Shown: piece after piece, positions 46,030 through 59,034 of the stretch | Layout of the letters: each line of letters begins with the position of its first letter | Numbering within the stretch: the stretch's first letter is position 1 | Assembly: GCA_030847615.1 (NCBI GenBank) | Contig: JAUMIR010000005.1 | Coordinates: forward strand, 111,257,116 to 111,321,115 | Source: Gambelia wislizenii | Lineage: Eukaryota > Chordata > Lepidosauria > Squamata > Crotaphytidae | Length of the DNA stretch: 64,000 nt | Direction: 5' to 3' | Position numbers and translations under genes: made by a program | Notes under the pieces: generated by a model | Seen by the model: only the letters and a program-made list of their open reading frames with translations | Told to the model about the DNA's origin: nothing | The model's database searches: none

Positions 46030-48395
46030 CATTTATCCAAGACTACTTAGAAGGAGTTTTTTGGGGTGGGAGGAGGGAGGCAATACTATCTGGCAAGTTG
46101 CCAAAGAGATTGTTAATTCTGATGGATTTGAATGACACACAGATCCATACATCATGGCATTCTTTGAAATAATTATGAGAAAATGGGCAAATTACGCCCT
46201 TAAGCAGAGGTATGAATTCTGTGTCTCTCTAGATATTGACTGTAGCTACCAGTATCCCTAGCCAGCATAGCCAACAGTGAGGAATGCTGGGAACTGAAAA
46301 GCACTTGGAGAGCCACCCAACAGTCACACTAGCACTAAAGCATCAGGTTACCTACCTGTTAAATCTCTGAAAACCTGAGAATGAAGGAAATCTCATATTT
46401 CAAAATACTTGCATTGTGGTTTGAACTAAATAATATATTATTTAATTCAGTTCAATTATATTATATTACTTAAAACATTTCTGAATTGCCCCTCAACTCA
46501 GTAAGTGCTCAAGGCAATGTGAATGACTGTAGCAGGCTGAATAAATGAAGCAAATTGATTGCTTTGCTCTTTCAATAAGACCCTTAAGAAAAGCTGCATA
46601 TATGTATATTTAGTACAAGTGCATAGTAATAGGATATACAGTTTGGTGGGGGACGAGACAAAATGAGGGCATTACTCTGCCCAAATAGGAATTCTGCCTC
46701 CCAAATGAATTTCAGTCCCTAAATTTCTAGCATTGTGGTAATGTAAAACTTCATTTGAGCATTTAAAACTTCAGTTGAGCATTTAGGAATAACAGTTTAG
46801 GCATTCAAAGAAAAAGGGCAGGCAAAGTTACCAAGGGAACGTGAGCACAGCAAATATATGATTTCAAGACATGAATGATTTTCAGTGTTTCAGTCTCTAG
46901 AATGCTAAAAATCTGAGTACTGTAGAAAAAAAAATCACTTGGGGCAGAATTCTTATTTAGAGGTCAATGCCCTCCCCCACCCAATAGCACAACTTCTATC
47001 TGCCTTGGGGAGATGACATTCTTTGGAGTGGATCAGGTCCACTTTATCAGCTTCTCTTTCTTGAAGTCAGGAGAATTGACATTTAATGAAGCAGTGCTTC
47101 ATTGTAGGCAGAGTATAGTAACCCAGCCATGTACCTGAGACTTCAGCTTTTCCTCTTCTGATGTCACAGGTATACAACATGTGCATTTCTTGTGGGGATG
47201 GAAATTCCAAATTCCACCTCCATGCATACAGTTGAACATTCCTAAGAAAACAAACATATGCTTGATTTTCCTGTTCCATTTCCTGTACATGAATACAGTT
47301 CCTTTACAACTAAAGTATCACACAGAGAAAACAGTTGTTAACCATGAAGATCAAACAGCCAGCCAATCACATAAAGGAGAAAGCCAAAGGAGAAAAGGAG
47401 ACATAAAAATAAAAGATTAAAAACTAATGCAAAGCAAGTAAAATAAAATGGAAAAAGAGAGATGCCTGTCTGGCTGTGCCAGCATCTTCCTCATCCATCA
47501 ATCCTTTACATGCATTGATATGTTTGGATGTTCTGTACCTAAATGACAGGTATCATAGGGAGGTCCATTGATCAGGTAGTTGCATGCATTTGTTCCTCTG
47601 AATATGCTGAGCCAGATGGGAATAGGGCTGTTTTCAAGTGAAGTCTATTGGATCCAATTTGTGTTTTGAGAACAATACGGATAAATCTTTAAACGAATAG
47701 GTAATTGCCCCCCCCCAATGGAATAAGCATGCTGGGGCACAGCTAGACAGGAGAATTAACAGTAGAAAATAGTGCCTTACCTCCCTATCACAGCAGTGTT
47801 CATTTACGCCCACAAGTTGCTGGCATGGAAACTTGGCTGAGTTTGCAGTTTACACGGATCATGCCCCCGAAAAAAGATGGTGGCCACAAGTTAATTGCCT
47901 GCTGAAAATATCCCTCCATCCCCCCCCTTTTTCCCGCTTAAATGACAGATACAGAAGAACTATTTTCAGCTTTTAAAAAAACTTTTTTTTGTTGCTCTAC
48001 CGCTTGAACGATTGTGCATATGATCGTTAGGCCAGCAAAACAAACAAACAAACAAACAAACAAAAAACAACGGCAACTCTGACCGCTTCATCCCTTGTAA
48101 GCCTGCCCCTGCTGAGGTCTGACCAATCATGTTTGAGACCTTCTATGTGCCCTTATTCAAATAGGTTGTTCAGACAGCCTGTTATATGCATTTTTGCACA
48201 ATTTTTAAAAAGATCACACTAAACAGCAAATGCTGTTATCACAATTTATTTGGAGTTTTCAGCCCCCCTCCTTCCCAAAAGGGTGAATCCCAGCAGGAGC
48301 TCATCTAAACAAAAGGTATTTTGCCCACATTCTTTGTATTTTTTTGTCCTCTAAACAACCCCCTGGACTATGGTATGGGGTACAAACAAGTTGTC
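46030..48395. other. Non-coding background
   Basis: A diverged TTGGACT/CCCAGCAT-type repeat may lie at 46250-46320. A 20-base tandem duplication (AAACTTCATTTGAGCATTT) lies at 46745-46785 and an (AAAC)n microsatellite at 48036-48066. No gene is seen. Confidence 0.45.
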
Positions 48396-48399
48396 ATCT

Positions 48400-48612
48400 G
48401 CTGCTGCTGTTGTCGTGGTGTTGGTGGTGTTGATATGCCTTCAAATCTTTTCTGACATACCTTGACCCTTAGGAAAATTTCTCATACAGTTTTCTGAGGC
48501 TGAGAGTATGCTACCTGCCTCAGGTCACCTAGTGGGTTTTCATGGCCGAGCAGGGATTCAAACCCTGGTCTCCAAAGTTGTAGCCTAATACTCAAACCAC
48601 TACACCATGCTC
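48400..48612 (-). mobile_element. ACA-tailed tRNA-derived SINE (minus strand)
   Basis: On the minus strand it reads GAGCATGGTGTAGTGGTTTG (A-box region), CAGGGTTTGAATCCCTG (B-box region), GGCCATGAAAACCCACTAGG, then the core. The tail region near 48400 is a CAACACCACC/ACAGCAGCAG stretch. Same family as 1765-1980. Confidence 0.8.
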
Positions 48613-48843
48613 ACTCTTCAACAAAGCTACACTGTTATTAATACAACTCTACAAAGGGAACAAATGGGACATGTGAACACCCTGTGCTGAGGACCTAGTC
48701 AAATCAGAATTCTCTTGGTACAAAAGCTTCCCAACTCATAACGAAGACTGCCAAACCTGCCTGGTTCATCATCATCTGTTCATCATGAAGGGAAATAGAG
48801 GGTCTGTAGCACCTCAAAATTTTATTGGCACTGGTTAGCCTTA

Positions 48844-49430
48844 GGACTTTATCAGATGCACTAAATACAGCATCATAATGATGCCACATAAATGCAAAAG
48901 TGTGCACATATCAGATGATGTTACCCTTTTACATTTATGTACTGGCCGAAACCCGTACTTTTTTATTGACAACTGAATCTGTCAACTGATCCCCATGGCA
49001 TTTTCCACCAGCATTGCTGGCATGTGAAACCTCATGCCATTATACTCATGTGAATGCAGCATGAATGGCCGATCCAGTGTGAACACTTCTGGGTGAGATT
49101 GTGACATTCAGGTAAGTGACACAGTATTTATGACCCTCCCCAGTTTACTTTAAGTTTTTAAGTGTGTGCATGTGCTTTTAAAAACTTTTTCTGTGTTCTT
49201 TTTTTTAATTTCCCATGTGTCTTCTCATGAGAATCCATTGGATTTTGAACAAATAAGTAAACAGAGCTCTGTTCACGTCCTCTTTCATTGCCAGAAGCCT
49301 TTTGACAGGAGGCAAGGTAAGTGCAGCATGGGGAGTTCTTTTGCCAGCATAAAAATAGAAAAGTTATACCAGCAAAAGAATGGACTTTCTGGGGGTGGTG
49401 TGATCAAGTCCTTAGAGGCCTTTCCTGCTT
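48844..49430. mobile_element. Second MITE of the ATCAGA family
   Basis: GACTTTATCAGATGCACTAAATACAG and CATCATAATGATGCCA match 33917-33960. Further shared blocks are TTTTATTGACAACTGAATC, CTTCTGGGTGAGATT and AGGTAAGTGACACAG. The right terminal repeat is not clear, so the end is approximate. Confidence 0.6.
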
Positions 49431-49439
49431 GAGATGAGA

Positions 49440-50010
49440 GATCCCCCTCTCACACCCATAGATTCCCTCAAGCAATGAGGGACATGTGAATGGGGTTACT
49501 TCCAGGTAAGTACCAGGTGGCTGAGCACTCAGGTATGCCCTGGTGAAGCAGCATGCCTGAGCCCGCTCACTTATTCACAAGGGCAGTAATCTCAGATTGC
49601 CCACACCCTCCCAGTTGCAACACACTAAATGCAAACCTCCACAAACCAAAAAGGTATAGCAAGGGGTAGGTTAAAAATCATATTCAAATCCAATCAGGGC
49701 CCTGTAAAATACAACCAGAAAAATTCTGAACTGTACCAAGGGATTGTGGCTGGAGGGAAGAGACGGGGGAAAAGGTACTGGCCTGGAGAAGACACTGCAT
49801 TATAAAGTCTGATGTGACCATAACACTGAACTCCATATCATCCCTGCACCACTAACATCCTTTTCTGTGCCAGTTCTTAGAGGTGAGACAATGGATGTAG
49901 AACACACAGCAAAGAGTTCTTCCTAACAAGATTAAGTCAGTTCGTGGGCTTGTATCTTCAAGAGACTATTAAAACATCACATTATTTATATTACTGGTTA
50001 ACATAGACTC
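49440..50010. other. Non-coding background
   Basis: No gene or repeat end recognised. Confidence 0.4.
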
Positions 50011-50013
50011 TAT

Positions 50014-50349
50014 GGACTTTTTCAGACAGGCTTTAGTAGCAGAAGCAGCCTCGTCCCCGTTGCAAGGCTGCTGTGCAGCAGGGGGTCCGTTTTGGATGAC
50101 GCTCTCCCCTGCCGATCCTCTGCTGATACTGTTGCATAACTGCTGGGATGCTACAGTGCCATATTTGGTGATTTTCTAATCACAATCAACTTTCGTGATT
50201 AGAAAACTGCCAAATATAATGCTATAGCATCCCAGCAGTTACGCAACAGTATCAGCAGGAGTGTCATCCAAAACAGACCCCCTGCCACGCAGCAGCCTCG
50301 CAACAGAGACGAGGCTGCTTCCGCTACTAAAGCCCGCCCGGAAAAGTCC
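50014..50349. mobile_element. 336-base foldback MITE
   Basis: The left end GGACTTTTTCAGACAGGC and the inverted right end GGACTTTTCCGGGCGGGC start arms that stay complementary for roughly 140-150 bases each (TTTAGTAGCxGAAGCAGCCT, CTGCTGATACTGTTGC, GCTGGGATGCTA). They meet at a short loop near 50190. There is no ORF. Flanks (TAT left, TAA right) do not give a clean duplication. Confidence 0.8.
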
Positions 50350-53085
50350 TAAAAAGAGATGTGAAAAGCCACCATCTCTTTCGATCTCTGGACATTCCTT
50401 GATATTATTAAAAAAAAAAACTTAAGGAAATTAAAGCCATTGTTCATGCAAGCTAGAGTCTAAAAAATTCCTGTAAATTTTTTTTCAGTTTAATTTTTGT
50501 GGGTATGTTCATGTGAAATGTCATAGTCTTACTGAAACGCTGTTGCTTCCTTCAATATTCCTGGATATTTTGCTGAGCAAGAACTTTTCACTTCAGCTTG
50601 ACATTTTCATCAGGGGAAATACAGTTGACATTCTCTTTTCCAGATGACAATTTATACTTATTATTTCAACAGAAGTCACCCCATGCAGCACTTAGGTTAT
50701 TTCATTCAAATTATGAGGTAGATAGCTCAGTTAATTTGCTACAACAAAAGCAACAGAGTCTTCTGACCATTAAAAATAATAACTACTTTCATTTTGCATA
50801 AGCGTCCATGAACTGCAGCCCAATTCCCCCGACGCAATCAGATGCCCGAAGTTTCTTTGTTGCTTTACTGAAATTGTGTCCTCTGTGTTAATTGTTTACA
50901 AAAGCTACACTCTCTCAGTTTAACTACAAAGTAAAAGCTTTTTTGAAATATGGGATGTTTCACAATCACAATGACATGTACATCTACTGCCATTTTTTGA
51001 ATCTTATATACAAACCACCGAGAATTTCAATAAATACTTGGCCATATAATACAATTTTCTTTCTGTATGTTTTTCACACATTTTCAGGCACTGCTGCAAT
51101 GTGTGAGACTGCTGTAAAAAGATCTCTGGCAAGGACCATGTAATGTCTGTGAACCCATTTATATACTCAGTCAACTGTCAGTCTTAGGGTGTGGTATGCC
51201 CATCTTATCTTTGCATAGAATAAAACATTAGATGCAAGTGCTTCAGACATATTGCTACACACAAGTTGGGTGAATCTGCACAGTTTTTCCCCACTTTGGA
51301 AATTGGGCCTGTAAGTTACAAAAAGCAATTGCACCATAGTGTCCTTTCCTCTATGGCTGCATTCTCTGGTCTTCAATCAGGGAGACAAATTCATGGAAAG
51401 CTGCACTGGAAAAGGTAGTGATTTTTTAAAAAAAATATATTGATTGATTGATTGATTGGATATAAGAGATGGCTTTAAGGGAAAGATAGCCACAGGTGCC
51501 ACTTTTGTGGCCTCCAAAGCCTGCACCAGAACTCCAAGGCAACCCTAAATCCCAATTTTAATATTTGGGTACAATGTCTGGGTGCAATTACATCCAAAAT
51601 TATACCCTAAGACTCCCCTCCTCTTCAGAAGCCCCAGCCCCCAATGCCTTATTTCCCCCCTATTTCCCTACTAAACTGGTAACAGGAAGTGACATCACTT
51701 CTGGTCATCATTTTAGAGGGAAAAGAGAGAGGAAAGCAGATATTTGAGGGCATTTGGTTTGGGTGTAGACCACTGGCAGGTTCGGGGGAATTGGCACTAA
51801 GTCTCCATGTAGTTGCCCACCCCTGGATTAAAGTCTGTCGGTTTTTACTTATTGTATCTGTAAAACTTCATGAACTGTAGTCACTGGGTTCATAGGAAGA
51901 GCTCCTTAAAATGAGAGTGAGACCTTGTTTATCATTTCCCAGTAGTTATCTATAAACACAGCACCTCTGGCCATGACATCTTGAATAAACTGGAAAGCAA
52001 CCAACCTAATTCTCCCCATCTCTGCTTCTCTGTTAGTAAGCCAGCCTGAGGAAAGTTAGAATGCTTGAAATGGCTGACCAATTTGTGGCTCTTGGGGACC
52101 TCATGGTGTGTTGCACTGATATACTTTTTCTGCCTAGCTCCAGGGTATGTATGAAATGCTGTTCTCTGTATTAGTCATTAATACCATAATAATTCAAATT
52201 CCTTTTTCCAGAAGAATGGCCTTTAGTAACAGAGGATTTTTGAAAATATTAAAAGGCCTCAATACATCATGTAGGTTACAAGAGAATGTACAGTGACATT
52301 CTGATTCATGGATAGCTTGAGATTTTATAGAAAAAAGCAAACAGATCTGAGCAGGAAGGTATCATTTTTGTCAGACTTTCCTTCAAGAAACTTAGGGCAA
52401 TAGAGATATCTCATCCTTTTAAATATACTTTTATCCAATTATCCTGTGAAGTAGTGTTAGCTTTGTATACCAACTACCTAAAGATCAGGTAGTTAACTGT
52501 GTGGATGAGTGGGGATTATCCAAATCTCCAACCTGCAATTTAACTACATACTTACTGTCTAATATAGCCTCTTTGTTCATGGTTATGGACGTTATTCTAA
52601 AAGCATTGTGTGAGAGCTTCCATGTTGTGAATAATTAGAATGTTTTAGATTTAGAACGTCAGTAGTGATAAAGTACTTTCAAAGTCACATACCACTAAGT
52701 TTGCACATTTCAATAACCTCAAATACAGAAAAAAATAAAAATTAAAATACAATAATAAATCTTATTGGGCTATTTTTCAGCTGCTTTCTATAACAGCCCC
52801 GGCATGGTGAACAGTAGAGAAAAATACCCTAAACATTGTTCCCTCCCTACCCCCTGGCCATTCATTCCAGAAGGCAGAGCCAAAAAAAACCCTTGCAGTC
52901 AATTAGGGTTAAATTCAGTTATTACACCCAACTCAAGTAAGCCCATTTAATCAGTGGGATTTATTGTATATGTGCTGACTTTAAAAGTTTCATTTGTTCA
53001 GTGGGTCTATCCTAGGGAAAAATATTCAAAAATATTTGAAAAATGGGTGATTTCTCAAATGTCAGTGAAACCAGTTAAAGACAGT
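50350..53085. other. Non-coding background
   Basis: A (GATT)n microsatellite lies at 51439-51460. No gene, RNA or element terminus was recognised in about 2.7 kb. Confidence 0.45.
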
Positions 53086-53089
53086 CTTA

Positions 53090-53310
53090 GGTGAGAACCT
53101 TTGCTGTATATGACTTATTCTGCATGAAAAATGCTTATGATTTTTATGTATAAAAATTATTTTCAAACAAGTTTTCTGCATAGGAAGCACAGAAAGCAGT
53201 GTTTTGCAGAATAAATATTCAATAACTAATAGTCAAACACTGTGCAGTTTTTGATTACTTTCTCACAGTGATGAGGAAAAAGTAAAATTATTTATTCTTG
53301 CTTTACATAA
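53090..53310 (-). repeat. Member of the TTTTCTGTGCAGAAAA repeat group (minus strand)
   Basis: The reverse complement of 53226-53305 matches 31630-31700 (GCAAGAATxAATAxTTTTAC; AAAGTAATCAAAAACTxCAC). TTTTCTGCATAGGAAGCACAG units lie at about 53171-53195. Confidence 0.6.
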
Positions 53311-54655
53311 TGATTTTTTCAACATTTTACATCTCTTGTCTATTCTACTTTTGGAATAAAATACAGATTTGGCCCTAGGAGCATTCTTAATGAATGGCAG
53401 AGTTATTCAACTTTTTCTAATCTTTTCCCTTGTCAATTCTAGTCTAGAAAGAGTTTAAAGAGAAACATAGCTGTGCAAAACTTTAAGGGGTTGATTTGTT
53501 TGTGTAATGAGGGGAAAGATTTGTCATTGCACTAAGAGTACAAGTAAGGGAAGGAATATGTTCACCATTACTGTGGGAACTTTTAATTTGGCAACCAAGA
53601 AGGAGAGAGATAAAAACAAACAGGTTTTGCACAGCTTAAACTCCTAGACACAAGTGTAAAGGCCTTCTGGATGCTATTGAGATTTTAGTGTTGAAAGACA
53701 CTGGATAGAAAAAATTAAACTAGATGCCTTTGCACTAAGAATAGAAGCAGGGAAATGCATGAGTCAACATTATGTTGGGAGTGTTTTGAGTGTGACACAC
53801 AGGAAGAGAATTGAGAAGGTCGTGCAATTTTTGGCAGCCTGCTCTCTGAACTCAAGTTACAGAATATCAGAGAAGAGGAGCTCTTTGTTTGAACCTATTA
53901 ATAAAATGGTAGCAGTTAAGGGAAGTGGGTGGAATGTACTGAGTCATCACTTAAGAAATCCCTAATCCTAAAAGTTGAATTTGCAGCTAGCAGCCTTGGA
54001 ATAAGGAGAAGGAATGGTAACAGCCCTGAGTGAAAACTGAGGAGACACAAGTTTGCAAACCTGAAGGCCTTTGATCAACTACAACAGAGATGAGGAAAGT
54101 GTGGCCTTCCATATGTTGTGGGATTGTGTCAACAGAGCTAAATGTTGGGGAATGGTGGGAGTGGCAGTCTAACAACATCTGAAGGGCACATGGTTTTCCT
54201 CTCTGAACTACAGCCTAATTAGTTTGAATACCCTGCAGACCTGAGCACAGATAGCAGTAAATGTGTGAACAGCAACAAGTATTGGGGTAAAACCCCAGAA
54301 ACGACATTTTCACTAAGACAAAATGTAAATGTATCATTCTTAACATAATTCAGAGAGTTCAAATGTCTTAGTTATGCTCACATTGGATTTTTTTTCCCGT
54401 TTGGATGGGCCATCTGTCATTTTTCCTCCACCAGTTCCTTGTTTCTCTAAGTCTAGTTGTGATGTTATGAATAGCAGGACAGCAGCAATTTATTGTTGTG
54501 GACTATGTTTTTTGTAACACAAAGTATTTTAGAGTGGTCTGGATGTTTGTGGGCTATTAACACTGGGGACAGAAAGAATATTCATCATTACTTAATGCAA
54601 GGTTGGAAAGAATAATACATCAGAGAGAATTTTTTATACTTTATCTAGGTATTTG
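53311..54655. other. Non-coding background with one palindromic repeat
   Basis: 54105-54185 (GGCCTTCCATATGTTGTGGG ... GGGAGTGGCAGTCTAACAAC) resembles the repeat at 35790-35890. No gene is seen. Confidence 0.4.
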
Positions 54656-54659
54656 ATAG

Positions 54660-54903
54660 CCCAAAGTATTGTGGAGGAATTAATCTGTAGAGAAAAAAAA
54701 AACCACATGGATTTTTAATGCAAAAACAAAAAAAAACAAAACAAAAAACAAAATGAGCCCAAAATGTTTTCTGTGCAGAAAATGGGTTTCGTATATAGAA
54801 AACTTTTTTGGACATAGGAAACAATTTTTCTGTGCAGAAAACATTTTTGTATGTGCAAAAAACTTAATTTTTTCACTGAGTAATTCCTCCACAACACTTT
54901 GGG
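54660..54903. mobile_element. MITE with 23-bp terminal inverted repeats
   Basis: The left end (54660-54682, CCCAAAGTATTGTGG...) and right end (54881-54903) are inverted repeats with one mismatch in 23. The interior carries repeated TTTTCTGTGCAGAAAA units (54767-54782, 54828-54842). It has no ORF and ends about 20 bases before the copia insertion point. Confidence 0.75.
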
Positions 54904-54918
54904 ATGTTCAGATATGGG

Positions 54919-54923
54919 GAGAG
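54919..54923 (+). repeat. Left target-site duplication of the copia element (GAGAG)
   Basis: GAGAG directly precedes the TGTAG terminus and recurs at 59035-59039 after CTACA. Five bases is the usual Ty1/copia duplication length. Confidence 0.8.
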
Positions 54924-55088
54924 TGTAGTATGTGGGGAAATAATTATCAATGTATTGATGCAAAATGACAAGTTTGAATCCAGAAATTCTAATTTTAAAC
55001 TGCAAGTTAATTTGGCAGAAAAAGAACAGCAGCATTTTAAAAGGAATGCTACCCACTTCAAACCCCCTCCTCTTCTGAGCCAAATGGA

Positions 55089-58000
55089 GTGCAATTCAAG
55101 GCTTCAAAGGGAAAGTCATTCTCACAGCAGGGGATGACTGGCCAGAGTCAAGAAAATGCAAAAAACAATAGAGATAGAGAAGCTAATACTAAACAGAAAT
55201 TTAACATTGGATTGGCCTATGAAAAAGTAATGCAAGCTTCTGGAAATGAATATAAAAACTCCTTCATCATAGATTCTGGAGCTAGCAACACCTTCATTAA
55301 TAAAAGGGAGTATTTTCAAGATTTTAATGGGGAAGTAAATTTCCCTGTGTTTCTTGCAAATGGAGATTCTGTTATAGTGCAAGGAATTGGGACTGTTTGT
55401 CTATCGATGCGATTGGGAGCTGGAGCTAAGACAGAGGTATTGAAAATTATGGATGCTCTTTATACCCCAGACCTCAAGAGCTCCCTCTACTCAGTAAAAA
55501 TGATCACATCAAAAGGCAACAGAGTAGTTTTCAAAAAGAATGCATGTTATGGTCTTCATGGTAAACATTTGATTTTTAAAGGCACTCTAAAGGATGATGG
55601 CCTTTATCACATGGAGATCAGTGATTCAAATGCCAATGTTGCCACTCAGTGTAAACACAAAGACTGCATAAATTTATGGCATAAAAGATTTGCTCATCAA
55701 AATGTTGAATGCATAAAGAAATTGGCTAATCAAGAGCTAGCAAGAGATTTTCATTTTAAGAACTGTTGTCTGAATGAAAGGTGTGTGGAATGCATTAAAG
55801 TAAAGGCTACTGCACCTACACACAAGCCTCTAACAGAAAGACAATCTACTAAACCTCTTGAGCTGATACACTCTGATCTCTGTGGGTCATTTAGTCAGAA
55901 ATCAGTGGGTGGAAACCTCTATTTCATGACACTCACAGATGATTTCAGCAGGTACAGCCATTGCTACCTCCTAAGGGAGAAAAGTCAAGCTTTTGAAAAG
56001 TTCAAAGAGTACTTTAATTATGTAAATAATAAATTCAGATATAAAATTCAAAATTTGAGGACAGATAATGGTTCTGAATTTGTCAATACTTAGTTTGATG
56101 AGTTCTTAAAGGAACATGGCATCTGACACCAGACTACTGAAATTTATACTCCTCAACAAAATGGCTAATCGGAGAGGCTGAACTGAACCTTAAAGGAAAT
56201 GGCAGTTGCAATGCTATTACAGGCTAACATGTCTAAAGCTTATTGGTCTGAAGCAATTCTCACAGCCACATGCTTGCCAATAGACTTCCAACCAGATCTA
56301 GAAATGTTACGCCATTTGAATTGTGGCATGGTGTGAAACCAAGACTGAACGATCTCAGGGTTTTTGGATCTAAAACTTATACATACATTCCCAAAAAGAA
56401 AAGAGACAAACTGGACTGTAGAAGTGAAGAGGGAATTTTTATTGGTTATGCCAAAGGTGCTTACAAAATCCTAAACCCTGATGGATGCACAATGAAAATA
56501 ACAAGTGCTGTTTATGTTGATGAAAGACCTCAATTTAATTCTAATCCAAAGAAAGAATTCTATTCAGATGTGTTTGCAGTGGAAGAAGATCCTGATTTCC
56601 ACCAGCAGCCACAGCGTGTGCAGCTCTTTCACACTCCTGCAAGTGCTTCACATCCAGAAGGGGCTCCCTCAGCCCAGGACTTACCAGAGGATGAAGGACC
56701 AGAGGGCACACCATGGGCAGAGCCAGGAACTCAAGTCCAGGTGAGACAGTCTGCAAGGGTTAACTGGGGGTGCCTCCTTTGAGATTCTCCTATCTAGCCA
56801 CAGGGGAAAGCCTTCTGAAACCCTCTGACTGGCAGAAGATCAAAGGACTGCCAAAGTCTGATTCTGAGAAATGGGTGAGAGCAGCAATGGAGGAAATGGA
56901 ATCTTTATATAAAATAAAGCTTGGACTTTAACAGAATTGCCAAAAGGCAAGAAGGCAATTGGCTGCAGATGGGTCTTTACAACAAAGCAAAATGCAGAAG
57001 GGGAGATTGAAAGATATAAAGCCAGATTTGTAGCTAAAGGTTACAATCAGAAATTTGGTGAAGAGTTTCGTGAAACTTTCTCCCCAGTAGTTACACACAC
57101 AACTATTAGAACGTTATTGGCTGTTGCAGCGTCCAGGAAAATGCATGTACAACATCTAGATGTGAAAACAGCATTTCTTTATGGAGATCTAGATGAGGAA
57201 CTGTACATGCAACAGCCTTCAGGATTCCAAGTACCTGGAAAGGAGCATCTAGTGTGTAAACTTGAGAAAAGCTTGTATGGATTAAAACAATCAGCCAAGA
57301 AATGGCACGAAAAGTTAATCAGCTCCTTATCAAAGAAGGATTTACTCCAGGCACTGTTGACCAATGTGTTTACAAAAGATTCAGAAACAATAGATGGACT
57401 TACATTGCAAGTTATGTTGATGATTTGATTCTGTGCAGTCAAGACAAAGCAGATAGTGAAGAGATATTCCTGAATCTCCAAAAAGAAATAGCTATTAAAA
57501 GTTTGGGAGACATCTCACACTATCTTAGAGAACAAATTTAAAGAGACCATGATGGAAGCTTCTTTCTTAATCAAAAGCAAAAGATTATAGATCTTCTGGA
57601 CTGTCTTGGCTTAAAATATGCAAAGGATGCTCAAACTCCAATGGAAGTAGGTTTCTTAAAGAACAATGAGGCATCTGAAACCTTGAGAGACAGTGAAAAG
57701 TACAGAACTGCAATTGGAAAACTTCTGTACATAGCTAAATTCACCAGACCTGATATTGCAAAAGCTGTTGGCATCTTATGTAGAATGGTTAATTCTCCTA
57801 CTCTTCGAGATTTTACTGCAGTGAAAAGAATTTCAAGATATTTAAAATCAACTGCTGACTTCAAACTGATGCTGTCAGCATGTGAGCAGCCACAATTGAT
57901 TACCTGTGAAGATGCGGATTGGGGCTCTGATCCAGTAGAGAGAAAGTCAACCAGTGGAAACATCACCTTTTATGGTGATGGAGCAGTAAGTTGGACAAGT

Positions 58001-58363
58001 TGGAAGCAGAGTACAGTGGCAGATAGTTCCATAGGTGCTGAGTGCATCTCAGCGAAAACAGCCTACGATGAAATCAAATGGCTGCAGAATTTGCTTCTAG
58101 ATCTTGGGATAAAAGAACCCAAGCCAACCATTCTGATGCAAGACAATCATAGCTGTATCAAAATTTCTCAGAGTGACAAGCCTCTGAAGAAGAACATAGA
58201 CATTGCTTTCCACAAGGTGAGAAAGATGTGCCAGAGTCAACTTGTTCAACTGGAGTACTGCAACTCAGAAGAAATGATAGCTGATATTTTAAGTAAACCA
58301 CTTCCTAAGGACAGTTTCCTACGAGAAGGAATGAAGATTGTTCATGGAATACCCTACGATTGA
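55089..58363 (+). pseudogene. Copia gag-end/pol polyprotein (broken)
   Basis: 55089-56093 holds protease (FIIDSGASNTF, about 55261), the H-x4-H ... C-x2-C pre-integrase zinc site (WHKRFAHQN ... CVECIK) and the integrase core up to RTDNGSEF. Four in-frame stops follow (56091, 56124, 56166, 56184). After a frameshift near 56266 the integrase C-terminus continues to 56782. The RT runs 56937-57541 across another frameshift (about 57330), with DVKTAFLYGDL and YVDD (about 57414), then TAA 57539. RNase H occupies 57641-58363 with DADWGSD, GAEC, QDNHS and ADILSKPLP motifs.

A GAGAAGGGGAAA polypurine tract (58362-58373) abuts the LTR. Small gag remnants precede 55089. Confidence 0.85.
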
Positions 58364-58373
58364 GAAGGGGAAA

Positions 58374-59034
58374 TGTAGTATGTGGGGAAATAATTATTGT
58401 AATGTAATACAATCTTGTGTATTCCATTCAAATGCTAAGTTCAGTTAAGGCATTTACCCTGCATGCTTCAGTTCTCCCAACTTCCCTTTCTCTTATTTCA
58501 CTACTCAATTTCAGCCAGCTGGAGCAATGGGTCATTCATTCACATGACCTAATTTATATATTATGACTCTTTGTTTAAGTTCCCTTTTAAGTTAAGTCTC
58601 CATGTGGCTGAAGCCATGCCATGATGTTGTTCTTGCCATGATTTTTTGTTTGTTTGTTTGTTTTCAAGTCACCATGTAGCCACTCCGCTCAAAGGCTTGG
58701 TGAGTCTATTCTACCCTAAATCCTCTTAGTTAGTTAGGAACCCTTTTTAAGTTTGTTTTAATATGTAGATTAAGATTGATATACCTTCAGTAAACTTTTG
58801 ATATGCATTTTTAAACTGACTTCTTTGTTTTTAATGAGTCTAATTGATTGGGTGATCAAACCACACATTTAAATGTTAATTGAGCTGTCTCTGCATTCCT
58901 ATTGCGTCACTCTGTCTTGAATTTGAAAGATGTTTTTACTTTTTAAAGAAGATATTTTTTATTCTTTTTTAAAAAGGGCTAGATCCCTGGAATTTTTAAA
59001 TACATTTTTATTTTTAGACTCATACCTCCCTACA
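58374..59034 (+). repeat. 3' LTR of the copia element
   Basis: The 661-base LTR starts TGTAGTATGTGGGG directly after the polypurine tract and ends CCCTACA before GAGAG. It contains a (TTTG)n run at 58647-58663. Only its first 24 bases remain at the 5' side of the element. Confidence 0.8.

Larger units (their letters stand above)
54924..59034 (+). mobile_element. Ty1/copia retrotransposon, 5' end collapsed
   Basis: The 4.1 kb element begins TGTAG and ends CTACA, a perfect 5-bp inverted terminal pair, between GAGAG duplications. The first 24 bases equal the start of the 3' LTR (58374-58397), but the sequence then enters gag-like coding DNA, so the rest of the 5' LTR, the primer site and most of gag have been deleted. 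Domain order protease, integrase, RT, RNase H is the Ty1/copia order. Ty1/copia elements are uncommon in vertebrates. All coding parts are broken. Confidence 0.9.

Noticed and set aside
56091..56186. APOBEC-type hypermutation of the copia copy
   Set aside because: Editing of minus-strand cDNA gives G-to-A on the plus strand, whereas these stops imply plus-strand C-to-T. CpG decay and ordinary mutation are simpler.
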